Positions 34,844 to 44,471 of a DNA stretch of 64,000 bases are shown here, piece after piece; positions within the stretch are counted from its first letter, which is position 1; the number at the start of each line of letters is the position of its first letter. The position numbers were made by a program, and so were the translations under genes. The stretch is taken from positions 868,001-932,000 of the forward strand of contig CAXXUZ010000003.1 in the NCBI GenBank assembly GCA_963667605.2. The letters are read 5' to 3'. This DNA comes from JADLGL01 sp963667605 (lineage in GTDB: Bacteria > Pseudomonadota > Alphaproteobacteria > Rhizobiales > Kaistiaceae). The notes under the pieces are model-generated. The model was not told where the DNA came from, made no database searches, and saw nothing but the letters and a program-made list of their open reading frames with translations.

Positions 34844-37498
34844 ATGAGCGAAGGCCAAAGATACAGCGCCAAGGAAGCCGAACGGCGTTGGCAGGATGAG
34901 TGGTCGAAACAGCGCATCTTCGCCACTGACAACGACGACCCACGGCCTAAATACTACATCCTTGAGATGTTCCCCTACCCCTCGGGCCGAATCCATATGG
35001 GGCATGTCCGCAACTACACCATGGGCGATGTCGTCGCTCGGTTCATGCGGGTGCGCGGCCACAATGTCCTCCACCCGATGGGATGGGACGCCTTTGGCAT
35101 GCCGGCGGAAAACGCGGCGATGCAGAATCGCGTTCATCCCAAGGACTGGACCTACGACAATATCGCCTCGATGCGCGGCCAACTAAAGCTGATGGGCTTG
35201 TCGCTCGATTGGGACCGGGAATTCGCCACCTGCGACATCGACTACTACAGTCAACAGCAGCGGCTGTTCCTCGACTTTTATGAAACCGGCCTGGCATATC
35301 GCAAGAACGCCAGGGTCAATTGGGATCCGGTCGATCACACCGTCCTCGCCAACGAACAGGTGATCGACGGCCGCGGCTGGCGCTCGGGCGCGCTGGTCGA
35401 GCAGCGCGACCTTACTCAATGGTTCTTCAGGATCACTGCCTTTAGTGACGAACTCCTCACCGCGCTCGATCATCTTGACCGTTGGCCGGACCGAGTTCGA
35501 TTGATGCAGCGCAATTGGATAGGGCGATCCGACGGACTGCGCCTTCGATTCGAAATCGCCGAGGCCAAACGTACGGACATTGAGGATTTGGAGGTCTTCA
35601 CCAGCCGCCCCGATACCTTGTTCGGCGCCTCATTCCTGGCGATCGCACCTGATCATCCGCTGGCCGATACAATCGCCGCAACAGACCCAATGCTGGCCGA
35701 TTTCATCGCCGCCTGCCGTCGCGGCGACACCAGCGCCGCAACGCTCGAGACCGCGGAGAAATTCGGCCACGACACCGGGGTCAAAGTGGTTCATCCATTC
35801 CGACCCAGGGAACGCTTGCCGGTCTATGTCGCTAATTTCATCCTAATGGAATACGGCACCGGAGCTGTATTCGGCTGCCCGGCCCATGACCAGCGCGACT
35901 TCGAATTCGCCACTAAATATGGCCTACCGATCCGCGCGGTGGTGGCTCCGGTCGATCGTTTCGATAACGAATCGGATTTGGTGGCATGGCTTGAACAATT
36001 CATGGCCGGCGAGGAAGCCTATGTCGGTGACGGCCAGCTGATCAACTCCGACTTCCTCGACGGCCTTTCCGTTCCCGATGCCAAGGAGGAAATCGCCCGC
36101 CGGCTTGAAAACAGTACTCTTGGCGACGCACCGCAAGCGGTCCGCCAAACCAATTACCGACTTCGCGATTGGGGCATCTCGCGGCAGCGCTATTGGGGCT
36201 GTCCGATCCCGATCATTCACTGCGATAATTGCGGCGTGGTACCGGTGCCGATCGAAGATCTACCGGTGAAGCTTCCCGACGATGTCAGCTTTGACCAGCC
36301 TGGCAATCCCCTTGAGCGGCATCCGAGCTGGAGCCATGTGGCCTGTCCGAAATGCGACGGTCCGGCTCGGCGCGAGACTGACACGATGGACACCTTCGTC
36401 GATTCGTCGTGGTATTTCGCCCGCTTCACCGCGCCGCGAGCGAGCAATCCCACCGACCGGGCGGCCGCCGATGCCTGGCTTCCGGTCAATCAATATATCG
36501 GCGGCATCGAGCACGCGATTCTGCACCTCCTCTATGCCCGCTTCTTCACCAGGGCGATGGCGGCCACCGACCATCTCGGTCTGTCTGAACCCTTTGCCGG
36601 CCTGTTCACCCAGGGCATGGTTGCACATGAGACCTACCGCCGGATTGACGGCACCTGGGCCAGTCCAGCCGAGATCGTCATCGAGGAGAAGGACGGCCGG
36701 CGGACCGCGATCGACAAGGCGACAAGCGAGGCGATTGAGATCGGGCCGATCGAGAAGATGTCCAAATCGCGCCGCAACACCGTCGACCCGACCGACATTA
36801 TCGAGCGCTATGGCGCCGATACCGCTCGCTGGTTCATGTTGTCCGACTCGCCGCCTGAACGCGACGTAATCTGGACCGAGGGCGGCGTTGAAGGTGCCCA
36901 TCGCTTCATCCAGAGGATCTGGCGCATTGTGAGCGATGCGGCAACCGATCCGGCCTGGCCGGCCGGGACTTTGGCGGCGCAGCAGTCCTTCACACCGGCA
37001 GCTTTAGAACTGCGCCGCACCGCCCACCGCATCCTCAAAGCAGTCAGCGATCATTTCGCCGCCCTTCGTTTCAATGTCGCCGTCGCCAAAATTTACCAGC
37101 TGGTCAACGCCGTGGCCGCCGTCGAACCGAGCGCTCGCCGCGGCGACGTCAGTCTGGCATTGGCACATCGTGAGGCCCTGGAACTCACTGTCCAAATGAT
37201 GGCCCCAATGGTCCCACATTTGGCCGAATCATGTTGGGAAACCCTCGGCTATTCCGACCTCGTTGCCACCCGTGACTGGCCCCAGCCGGACCCGGCGCTG
37301 CTGGTCGAGGACACCATCCTGCTGCCGGTGCAAATCAACGGTAAAAAACGCGCCGAGCTCACCATCACCGCCGGCGCCGCCGATTCCGATGTCGAAAACG
37401 CCACTCTGGCGCTCGAAGCCGTGCAGAAAGCGCTGGCCGGTAAACCGCCGCGAAAGATCATCATAGTCCCTGGGAGAATCGTCAATGTGGTGGTCTGA
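34844..37498 (+). CDS. leuS: leucyl-tRNA synthetase
   Basis: 884 residues, complete. Class Ia synthetase: the HIGH box is PSGRIHMGHVRNYTMGD near residue 44, and the KMSKS loop is KMSKSRRNTVDP near 640. The CP1 editing domain includes TSRPDTLFGASFLAIAPDHPL (Thr-rich) and EYGTGAVFGCPAHDQRDFEFA. It charges tRNA-Leu in the cytosol. The last six codons and stop form the left part of the island attachment repeat, so integration leaves the protein intact. Confidence 0.97.
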   Translation: MSEGQRYSAKEAERRWQDEWSKQRIFATDNDDPRPKYYILEMFPYPSGRIHMGHVRNYTMGDVVARFMRVRGHNVLHPMGWDAFGMPAENAAMQNRVHPKDWTYDNIASMRGQLKLMGLSLDWDREFATCDIDYYSQQQRLFLDFYETGLAYRKNARVNWDPVDHTVLANEQVIDGRGWRSGALVEQRDLTQWFFRITAFSDELLTALDHLDRWPDRVRLMQRNWIGRSDGLRLRFEIAEAKRTDIEDLEVFTSRPDTLFGASFLAIAPDHPLADTIAATDPMLADFIAACRRGDTSAATLETAEKFGHDTGVKVVHPFRPRERLPVYVANFILMEYGTGAVFGCPAHDQRDFEFATKYGLPIRAVVAPVDRFDNESDLVAWLEQFMAGEEAYVGDGQLINSDFLDGLSVPDAKEEIARRLENSTLGDAPQAVRQTNYRLRDWGISRQRYWGCPIPIIHCDNCGVVPVPIEDLPVKLPDDVSFDQPGNPLERHPSWSHVACPKCDGPARRETDTMDTFVDSSWYFARFTAPRASNPTDRAAADAWLPVNQYIGGIEHAILHLLYARFFTRAMAATDHLGLSEPFAGLFTQGMVAHETYRRIDGTWASPAEIVIEEKDGRRTAIDKATSEAIEIGPIEKMSKSRRNTVDPTDIIERYGADTARWFMLSDSPPERDVIWTEGGVEGAHRFIQRIWRIVSDAATDPAWPAGTLAAQQSFTPAALELRRTAHRILKAVSDHFAALRFNVAVAKIYQLVNAVAAVEPSARRGDVSLALAHREALELTVQMMAPMVPHLAESCWETLGYSDLVATRDWPQPDPALLVEDTILLPVQINGKKRAELTITAGAADSDVENATLALEAVQKALAGKPPRKIIIVPGRIVNVVV

Positions 37499-37511
37499 AG
37501 CGCCGGCCGAG
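37478..37511 (+). repeat. attL, 34-bp direct repeat in leuS 3' end
   Basis: Begins with ATCGTCAATG and ends with GCGCCGGCCGAG. It covers the last seven codon triplets of leuS (Ile-Val-Asn-Val-Val-Val-stop) plus 13 bp downstream. It is identical to 58142-58175. Confidence 0.9.
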
Positions 37512-37579
37512 TTGTGTCGGTATTTCGGTCCATTATATCAAGCAACTAACAGATCAGCCTGTTCACTACTATCGGTGTC

Positions 37580-37597
37580 AGGTCACAAATAGGTCAC
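37580..37597 (+). repeat. left arm-type repeat AGGTCAC-N4-AGGTCAC
   Basis: Two AGGTCAC words 11 bp apart, 69 bp inside attL. An 18-bp match with one mismatch recurs at 58011-58028 near attR. These are probable integrase arm-binding sites. Confidence 0.6.
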
Positions 37598-38376
37598 GAA
37601 CCGGGCAAAATTGCCTCTGCCTTGAACGCCGATCTCTTAGCCTCGCGGCCGGCATAGGTCCTGCATTTTTCTGAACAAAAACGGGCATCGACTCTTCGGC
37701 CCGACCTCGCGCCGACCAAGAAGAGATTATCACATCTTTCGCATTCTCGATCTCGTGCACCACTAACGAGAATCATGCTGACCTCCAGCAACAGGTAGTC
37801 CCGGAGTTTTCGCGGGCTGAGTGAAAGTCGCGGTGTCCGAGCTTGTTCACCGGCGAAACCCAGCGTCGGCTCAAGTCCCATTGGTTGCCGCCGCACCTGA
37901 CGAGATAGCCCGGGGACAAAGAACGAAAGTCCGCCGGTGTCCTTTTCCTCTTGAACTGACATAATTGTGTTGAGGATCTCGGCGGCACGGCGCGGTTCTT
38001 GTCTACCGGCTACTTTCACATAATCACGGAAATTGCTGGCTTCCTGCTGCATGAGCTTCACAGTCGGCTCTTCGGCCTCGGAGCTGAGGAATCCGTGTTG
38101 GGAGAAGAACGCAATCAACTTTGCCGGCGTCGTTGCGTTCACGAAGTCAGTGACGGTCAAGGTCCTGAGGCTCGTCAAAGTGTGAGGGACCGGCTCCCGC
38201 TGATTTGATCTGAATCGGAACGCCTCGATCGGCTCGGTATTGCCCTCCCCCTCGGGCAAGAGCTCCCCAAGCAGGCCTGATTGCCCAAGATCAACGCTAC
38301 TTGGCTGTTTGACAACTATCTCGACGCCGTCCCGGCACCTGGATGTCCACAAACTCAGGTCGCTGATCCACTGCAC
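37594..38376 (-). CDS. CGNR-like zinc-finger hypothetical protein
   Basis: 260 residues. The C-terminal ECERCDNLFLVGARSGRRVDARFCSEKCRTYAGRE has C-x2-C and C-x3-C pairs spaced as in treble-clef CGNR fingers of putative transcription regulators. The rest (TDFVNATTPAKLIAFFSQHGFL, RKLRDYLLLEVSMILVSG) resembles the helical ABATE-type region. It is near the left end of the island and read toward attL. A DNA-binding role is inferred from the finger only. Confidence 0.6.
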   Translation of the reverse strand: MQWISDLSLWTSRCRDGVEIVVKQPSSVDLGQSGLLGELLPEGEGNTEPIEAFRFRSNQREPVPHTLTSLRTLTVTDFVNATTPAKLIAFFSQHGFLSSEAEEPTVKLMQQEASNFRDYVKVAGRQEPRRAAEILNTIMSVQEEKDTGGLSFFVPGLSRQVRRQPMGLEPTLGFAGEQARTPRLSLSPRKLRDYLLLEVSMILVSGARDRECERCDNLFLVGARSGRRVDARFCSEKCRTYAGREAKRSAFKAEAILPGS

Positions 38377-38517
38377 TTATAGACCCTCCCACCAGCGTGT
38401 ACCGGCTCTTTGTAGCACGGTGCCGTATAGTCTTATCTCCCACAGCACTCCATTGCAATAGCCTCTGATTCGGTTCAAGTTAGCCCTGTATCGGTTTTCT
38501 CGCGAAAGGCATCACAG

Positions 38518-38841
38518 ATGAGCAACGACGTCATATTACCCCCTGGCGAACCTTGGTATCGGACCGAACCTGAGGCTTCTGCTTCAGCGGCATCAGCTCC
38601 GGCCGCTTCCTTTGCTGGCCCTCACGCAAGGGGCCCCCCGTTGGGGTTGACTGGCGCTTTCCTCAGCCGGCGGCAGGTTTGCGACGCCACCAGCCTCAGC
38701 TCGACGACAATCTGGCGGCTAACAAAAAAGGGAGCCTTCCCGAGATCGGTGCAGTTGAGTGGTCGTCGGGTCGGTTGGCCGGCGGCCGCGATCAACGATT
38801 GGATAGCTAAAAAGGCGGGGGCGGCCGATGCGACCGCCTAA
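38518..38841 (+). CDS. AlpA-family excisionase/regulator
   Basis: 107 residues. A low-complexity Ala/Pro N-terminus is followed by the AlpA HTH: FLSRRQVCDATSLSSTTIWRLTKKGAFPRSVQLSGRRVGWPAAAINDWIAKK. AlpA proteins activate excision of P4-like elements by controlling their integrase. It begins the rightward operon of the island. Confidence 0.85.
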   Translation: MSNDVILPPGEPWYRTEPEASASAASAPAASFAGPHARGPPLGLTGAFLSRRQVCDATSLSSTTIWRLTKKGAFPRSVQLSGRRVGWPAAAINDWIAKKAGAADATA

Positions 38842-39040
38842 AAGCAGATAACCCGACGCCGTGGGGGCGGCGCCGGAGCTCTCAAACGTTATTTACCTTG
38901 GACCGGTGAATGACACAGGACTTAAGCCCGCTCCCGCTCAAACGCAACTCCCGCAACTAAGGTGCCGTTTCACACCAAGCCCGTGCGGTGTCGATTGGGG
39001 CATCCATGTGATCGACACCTTTAGTCGTCGAGCCGAGCTA

Positions 39041-40186
39041 GTGGATAAAATTTGACGTTTGAATCCCGCGAGGGATTCTCGCCGGGCACGTCGTGTGCGA
39101 GTCTGGCGCATGCGGCCAGGAATCATCGTCGATGTGAGTACCGCCGACCGTGCTCGTCTCGAAGCGGTCGTTGCGGACCGGAACAGCCGGCAGAAACACG
39201 TGTGGCGGGCACGGATCGTCCTTCTGAGCGGGGATGGTCTCGGCACGGTCGAGATCATGCGCTGCACCGGCAAGAGCAAGACAGCGGTTTGGCGTTGGCA
39301 GGAGCGCTTCATGCACGAGGGTGTCGAGGGGTTGCTGCGGGACAAGACGCGACCCTCGCGCGTTCCGCCGCTCGGCCGGGAAATCGCTGACCGCGTCGTC
39401 GCGCTGACGCTGAGTGCGCCGCGCCACGAGGCGACACATTGGACGGCGCCGGCGATGGCCAAGACGGTCGGCATCAGCGTCAGCGCGGTACAGCGCATCT
39501 GGCGGGCGCACGGGCTTCAGCCCCACCGGGTCCGGCAGTTCAAGCTGTCGCGTGACCCGGAGTTCATTCCCAAGCTGCGGGACATCGTCGGCCTTTATGT
39601 CGATCCGCCGGCGCACGCCGTTGTCCTGTCGGTTGACGAGAAGAGCCAGATCCAGGCGCTCGACCGCACCCAACCCGGGCTGCCGATGAAGACGGGATGC
39701 GCGGGCACGATGACGCATGACTACAAGCGGCACGGCACGACCACGCTGTTCGCCGCGCTGAACGTGCTCGAAGGGCGTGTCATCGGCCAGTGCATGCAGC
39801 GCCATCGACACCAAGAGTTCATTCGCTTCCTCAACGCCATCGAGGCCGACGTGCCCGCGGGAAAGCTGGTCCATGTGATCCTCGACAACTACGCCGCCCA
39901 CAAGCATCCCAAGGTCCGCGGGTGGCTTACGCGCCATCCGCGCTTTTTCTTCCACTTCACCCCAACATCCTGCTCCTGGCTCAACGCCGTCGAAGGTTTC
40001 TTCGCAAAGCTCGCAAAGCAACGTCTCAAGCGCGGCGTCTTCCACTCGATCGTCGATCTCCAGGCCACCATCAACCGCTTCCTCGAACACACCAACAACG
40101 ATCCGCAGCCCTTCATCTGGACAAAGGATCCCGACAAAATCATCGCCGCTGTCAGACGCGGGCATCAAGCGTTAGATTCCATCCAC
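39041..40186 (+). mobile_element. IS630-family insertion sequence, copy 3
   Basis: 1146 bp in CTAG (TA at 39039-39040 and 40187-40188), interrupting the small gene ahead of the ParB-like gene. It may be polar on the downstream operon. Confidence 0.95.
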
Positions 40187-40189
40187 TAG
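39110..40189 (+). CDS. IS630-family transposase, copy 3
   Basis: 359 residues, intact. Variable positions: MRCTGKS (shared with copy 5), KTGCAGT, VIGQCMQ, LTRHPR, AVRRGH. Target-derived stop as in the other copies. Confidence 0.95.
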   Translation: MRPGIIVDVSTADRARLEAVVADRNSRQKHVWRARIVLLSGDGLGTVEIMRCTGKSKTAVWRWQERFMHEGVEGLLRDKTRPSRVPPLGREIADRVVALTLSAPRHEATHWTAPAMAKTVGISVSAVQRIWRAHGLQPHRVRQFKLSRDPEFIPKLRDIVGLYVDPPAHAVVLSVDEKSQIQALDRTQPGLPMKTGCAGTMTHDYKRHGTTTLFAALNVLEGRVIGQCMQRHRHQEFIRFLNAIEADVPAGKLVHVILDNYAAHKHPKVRGWLTRHPRFFFHFTPTSCSWLNAVEGFFAKLAKQRLKRGVFHSIVDLQATINRFLEHTNNDPQPFIWTKDPDKIIAAVRRGHQALDSIH

Positions 40190-40268
40190 GGCCTCGGGTC
40201 GGAAGTCGTTGGGAAGCTGATCGCCTTGCCGGCGCGGCCGCAGCGTTCTTCGGCGGGAGGGCAATCCG

Positions 40269-41051
40269 ATGAGAGCCGTAACCGTCGTAACGGCGACGCT
40301 CCCAACCAAACGCATCTCCGCTCACCCCGATGCCCGGAAAGTCGACGTCGACGCCGTCAAGGCGCTGGCCAACAGCATCGCCGAGATCGGCTTCATCAAC
40401 CCGCTGCGTGTCCGCCAACTGGGGGACGCATGGCAGGTTATAGCAGGCGGGCACCGACTTGCCGCGGCACGGATGCTGGGCTTCGAAACTGTTCCCTGCC
40501 TCGTCGTTGATGACGACGATCTTCATGCCGAACTGGCGATGATCGATGAGAACCTTTGTCCGAATGATCTATCACCTTCGGAACGGGCGGAAGCCACAGC
40601 ACGGCGCAAGGCGATCTATGTCGCGCTGCATCCGAAAACGAAACGGGGAGCAGCTCTGAAGCGAGGCGATCAATTCCCGAGTCGCCAAGTTGGCGAAACG
40701 GGGCCTGAACGCTTCACCGCCGCCACCGCCAAGGCCACCAACCTATCCGAACGGGTGATCCAACGGGATGTTGAACGCGGCGAGAAGATTGCCCCTGACG
40801 TTCTCGCCAAGATCGCAGGTACGCACCTCAATACCAGCGTCTATCTCGACCGGATGAAGGCAACTCCACCAGAGCAACAGCGGGCCAGGGTGCTTGAGGA
40901 TTTGTCCGCGCCGAAGGCGCCGGTTCCGCAAAGACGGCTGGCGGGCGAAGCCCAATATGAGCGGCTGGTCCGCGCCTGGGGAAAAGCGTCCGTCGGCGTC
41001 AAGCAGCGGTTCCTTCTCAGTCATATCCGACGGGACGGGACGCCATCATGA
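40269..41051 (+). CDS. ParB/RepB-like nuclease-fold protein of the island
   Basis: 260 residues. ParB N-terminal domain: AHPDARKVDVDAVKALANSIAEIGFINPLRVRQ, the GGHRLAAARMLGFETVPCLVV box, and ENLCPNDLSPSERAEA. A central HTH-like region follows (TNLSERVIQRDVERGEKI). It is distinct from chromosomal ParB at 59233, and no adjacent ParA is present. Such ParB-like proteins accompany primase/helicase genes on alphaproteobacterial islands and probably act in element replication or regulation. It overlaps the Toprim gene (ATGA). Confidence 0.87.
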   Translation: MRAVTVVTATLPTKRISAHPDARKVDVDAVKALANSIAEIGFINPLRVRQLGDAWQVIAGGHRLAAARMLGFETVPCLVVDDDDLHAELAMIDENLCPNDLSPSERAEATARRKAIYVALHPKTKRGAALKRGDQFPSRQVGETGPERFTAATAKATNLSERVIQRDVERGEKIAPDVLAKIAGTHLNTSVYLDRMKATPPEQQRARVLEDLSAPKAPVPQRRLAGEAQYERLVRAWGKASVGVKQRFLLSHIRRDGTPS

Positions 41052-41956
41052 GCGCCGACGCCGAAACCATCGCCCGAGATCTAGGCAGCGCTCGCCGGTC
41101 CGGTGATGCCGGGCTTTGTCGCTGTCCGTGTCCTGGTCATGGCCAAGGGCGAGGTGACAAGAACCCCTCGCTGTTGATCAAGAACGGGAACCGAGCGCCG
41201 CTCTTCACCTGTTTTGGTGGCTGCGACCGAGCCGACATCGCCGACGAGTTGCGACAACGTGGGCATGTAGACCGGATGCTCAAAGCGGTCGGCCGCCGCC
41301 TCGTCACCCGAATGCCCCCAGCCCCGAAAAATGATCCGTCGTCAGCCGCCGAACGACTGCAGATCGCGCGAGGAATTGCCGCCCGCAAAAGGCCCGCTGA
41401 AGGAACGATCGTCGAAAGATATCTTCGGGAAATGCGAGGATACGATAGGCCGATTCCTGCGACGCTCGGTTTCCTGCCCGCTACCGGCCGGTATCCACCC
41501 GCCATGATCGCTTTCTTCGGGATTGCAGGGGAACCGGGGCCTGGTGGGCTTGAATTGCCGATTGATCGAACTGCCGGGATTCATCTGACCCGGCTCCGGG
41601 CCGACGGACGCGGCAAGGCCGGCCACCCGGCCAAGATCATGATCGGCCGATCGACCGGCTCGCCGATCGTTCTGGCGCCACCGAACGACCTGCTCGGACT
41701 AGCGATCGCCGAGGGCATCGAGTCGGCTCTCTCCATTTATCAAGCCACGGGTTTGGGAGTTTGGGCCGCCGGTTCGGCTGGGCGGATGCCAGCACTCGCC
41801 GATGTCGTCCCTGAGTACATCGATACCGTCACCATTGCCGGCGAGGCGGACACGGCAGGGCGCAAGGGAGCGACTGAGCTGGCGCATCGACTGAAGGCCC
41901 TCGACATCCATACAGAGCTTCGCTTTCTCGGTGGCGAGGAGGCACAGGCGGCATGA
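41048..41956 (+). CDS. Toprim-domain primase-like protein
   Basis: 302 residues. N-terminal zinc-finger-like CRCPCPGHGQGRGDKNPSLLIKNGNR...FTCFGGCDRADI resembles the CHC2 finger of primases. The middle is typical of island primase-like proteins (ERYLREMRGYDRPIPATLGFLPA). The Toprim motif follows: LAIAEGIESALS (Glu) and VTIAGEADTAGR (the usual DxD is represented by EAD). It is probably used in replication of the excised island. Coupled on both sides by ATGA overlaps. Confidence 0.85.
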   Translation: MSADAETIARDLGSARRSGDAGLCRCPCPGHGQGRGDKNPSLLIKNGNRAPLFTCFGGCDRADIADELRQRGHVDRMLKAVGRRLVTRMPPAPKNDPSSAAERLQIARGIAARKRPAEGTIVERYLREMRGYDRPIPATLGFLPATGRYPPAMIAFFGIAGEPGPGGLELPIDRTAGIHLTRLRADGRGKAGHPAKIMIGRSTGSPIVLAPPNDLLGLAIAEGIESALSIYQATGLGVWAAGSAGRMPALADVVPEYIDTVTIAGEADTAGRKGATELAHRLKALDIHTELRFLGGEEAQAA

Positions 41957-42835
41957 GCAGGGATGCCAACGATATTCTCCTTGACCGTGGCGTCGACGGG
42001 TTGCGGCGGGATTGGGACACCTCCTTCGAGGTTAGGCCTCCGGATGACGGAGCAAAACTCCTTGATGACGTTCATGCCTTCCTAGGTCGGTTCGTCGCCT
42101 ACCCATCCAAAGAGACTCATACGGCCCACACGCTTTGGATCGCCCACGCCCATCTGATGGAAGCTTGGGAGTCGACGCCGCGCATTGCATCTCTGTCTCC
42201 CGAGCCTAGTTCTGGAAAAACGCGGGCGCTTGAGATAACTGAACTGCTGGTGCCGCGGCCGGTGCAGGCCGTGAATGTCTCGCCAGCCTATCTGTTCCGT
42301 AAGGTAGCGGACCCGGAGGGTTGCCCGACCATTCTCTTCGACGAGATCGACACGGTTTTCGGGCCGCGTGCCCGAGACAATGAAGAAATACGAGGACTGC
42401 TGAATGCTGGACATCGCCGCGGCGCTGTCGCCGGTCGATGCGTCGTTCGGGGCAAAATCGTCGAGACTGAGGAGATACCCGCTTATTGCGCCGTCGCGTT
42501 AGCTGGATTGGGCGATCTGCCCGACACGATCCTATCGCGCTCGATCATCGTGAGAATGCGGCGCCGCGCTCCTCGCGAACACGTCGAGGCATCCCGACGA
42601 CGAAAACACGCGCCGGAAGGTCACAAGCTACACGATCGGCTATCGGCCTGGGCTGAAGGAAAGCACGAAGCCTTGGCCGACACGATACCGGATATGTCGT
42701 CCGGTGTAGACGACCGTGATGCAGACGTTTGGGAGCCGCTCCTAGCGATCACAGATGCAGTCGGTGGCGAATGGCCAAAGCTATCCCGTGTTGCGGCTGT
42801 TGCGCTTGTTGCGCTCTCTAAGGAAGGCACACCTA

Positions 42836-43981
42836 GTGGATAAAATTTGGCGTTTGAATCCCGCGAGGGATTCTCGCCGGGCACGTCGTGTGCGAGTCTG
42901 GCGCATGCGGCCAGGAATCATCGTCGATGTGAGTACCGCCGACCGTGCTCGTCTCGAAGCGGTCGTTGCGGACCGGAACAGCCGGCAGAAACACGTGTGG
43001 CGGGCACGGATCGTCCTTCTGAGCGGGGATGGTCTCGGCACGGTCGAGATCATGCGCCGCGCCGGCAAGAGCAAGACAGCGGTTTGGCGTTGGCAGGAGC
43101 GCTTCATGCACGAGGGTGTCGAGGGGTTGCTGCGGGACAAGACGCGACCCTCGCGCGTTCCGCCGCTCGGCCGGGAAATCGCTGACCGCGTCGTCGCGCT
43201 GACGCTGAGTGCGCCGCGCCACGAGGCGACACATTGGACGGCGCCGGCGATGGCCAAGACGGTCGGCATCAGCGTCAGCGCGGTACAGCGCATCTGGCGG
43301 GCGCACGGGCTTCAGCCCCACCGGGTCCGGCAGTTCAAGCTGTCGCGTGACCCGGAGTTCATTCCCAAGCTGCGGGACATCGTCGGCCTTTATGTCGATC
43401 CGCCGGCGCACGCCGTTGTCCTGTCGGTTGACGAGAAGAGCCAGATCCAGGCGCTCGACCGCACCCAACCCGGGCTGCCGATGAAGACGGGACGCGCGGG
43501 CACGATGACGCATGACTACAAGCGGCACGGCACGACCACGCTGTTCGCCGCGCTGAACGTGCTCGAAGGGCGTGTCATCGGCCAGTGCATGCAGCGCCAT
43601 CGACACCAAGAGTTCATTCGCTTCCTCAACGCCATCGAGGCCGACGTGCCCGCGGGAAAGCTGGTCCATGTGATCCTCGACAACTACGCCGCCCACAAGC
43701 ATCCCAAGGTCCGCGGGTGGCTTACGCGCCATCCGCGGACCTTCTTCCACTTCACCCCAACATCCTGCTCCTGGCTCAACGCCGTCGAAGGTTTCTTCGC
43801 AAAGCTCGCAAAGCAACGTCTCAAGCGCGGCGTCTTCCACTCGATCGTCGATCTCCAGGCCACCATCAACCGCCTCCTCGAACACACCAACAACGATCCG
43901 CAGCCCTTCATCTGGACAAAGGATCCCGACAAAATCATCGCCGCTGTCAGATGCGGGCATCAAGCGTTAGATTCCATCCAC
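42836..43981 (+). mobile_element. IS630-family insertion sequence, copy 4
   Basis: 1146 bp in CTAG within the DUF3631 gene. The left end carries a G in TTTGGCG where copies 1, 2, 3 and 5 have TTTGACG; copy 6 shares the G. Confidence 0.95.
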
Positions 43982-43984
43982 TAG
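42905..43984 (+). CDS. IS630-family transposase, copy 4
   Basis: 359 residues. Variable positions: MRRAGKS (unique), KTGRAGT and INRLLE (shared with copy 5), LTRHPRTFF (unique Thr), AVRCGH (shared with copy 5). The host reading frame before the IS runs into the transposase frame, so a fused product is possible in principle. Confidence 0.93.
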   Translation: MRPGIIVDVSTADRARLEAVVADRNSRQKHVWRARIVLLSGDGLGTVEIMRRAGKSKTAVWRWQERFMHEGVEGLLRDKTRPSRVPPLGREIADRVVALTLSAPRHEATHWTAPAMAKTVGISVSAVQRIWRAHGLQPHRVRQFKLSRDPEFIPKLRDIVGLYVDPPAHAVVLSVDEKSQIQALDRTQPGLPMKTGRAGTMTHDYKRHGTTTLFAALNVLEGRVIGQCMQRHRHQEFIRFLNAIEADVPAGKLVHVILDNYAAHKHPKVRGWLTRHPRTFFHFTPTSCSWLNAVEGFFAKLAKQRLKRGVFHSIVDLQATINRLLEHTNNDPQPFIWTKDPDKIIAAVRCGHQALDSIH

Positions 43985-44471
43985 CCTCGGTATTCGTCTT
44001 TTGTCGAATATTCGTCAGGTGTTCGGCGACGACGAAGCACGATCAACCCAGTCGCTTCTCGCATTACTTCATGACCTCGACGAGTCGCCTTGGGGCGATA
44101 TCAGAGGAAAACCATTAGATGACAGAGGGTTAGCCGCCCGTCTGCGTAAGTACCATATTCGGCCAAAGGTGTTCAGACTTGGAGAGGCGACACCACGGGG
44201 ATATGCCCGCGTGGACTTCGTTGACACCTGGGATCGCTACCTGCCTTTGCCTCCCATAAGAAGCGCAACAAGCGCAACAAGCGCAACACAGCGTCCCATC
44301 TCGTGATTAGACCCCGAAAGGGCCACGGCCATTTCTGGTTGAGCAATCCCCTGTTGCATGGCTGGTCGGGACATGTTGAGTCAGTGCTCACGGCAACCTC
44401 CGGTCGGTAGCTGGACCATCGTTACGGTGCCGGTGGTTGGTGAGTCCGGTGTGAAATCCTGGGGGAGGTCG

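Larger units (their letters stand above)
38861..40270 (+). pseudogene. small island protein gene interrupted by IS630 copy 3
   Basis: GTG at 38861 reads ELSNVIYLGPVNDTGLKPAPAQ ... RCRFTPSPCGVDWGIHVIDTFSRRAE, then the IS630 copy. Removing the IS and one TA and joining at the single CTAG gives an uninterrupted frame: ...RRAELGPRVGSRWEADRLAGAAAAFFGGRAIR-stop, 85 residues. The reconstructed stop overlaps the ATG of the ParB-like gene, so the gene was the first cistron of the replication operon. Function unknown. Confidence 0.75.
41953..44306 (+). pseudogene. DUF3631 helicase-like gene split by IS630 copy 4
   Basis: 5' part (41953-42835): SLSPEPSSGKTRALEITELLVPR is a P-loop, CPTILFDEIDTVFGPRARDNEE the Walker B, and CAVALAGLGDLPDTILSRSIIVRMRRR the sensor region. 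3' part (43982-44306): RQVFGDDEARSTQSLLALLHDLDESPWGDIRG...GLAARLRKYHIRPKVFRLG, the DUF3631 C-terminal winged-helix-like end. Joining them at one CTAG keeps the frame (KEGTPSLGIRLLSN) and gives about 401 residues. The insertion is thus simple and recent. Confidence 0.88.
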
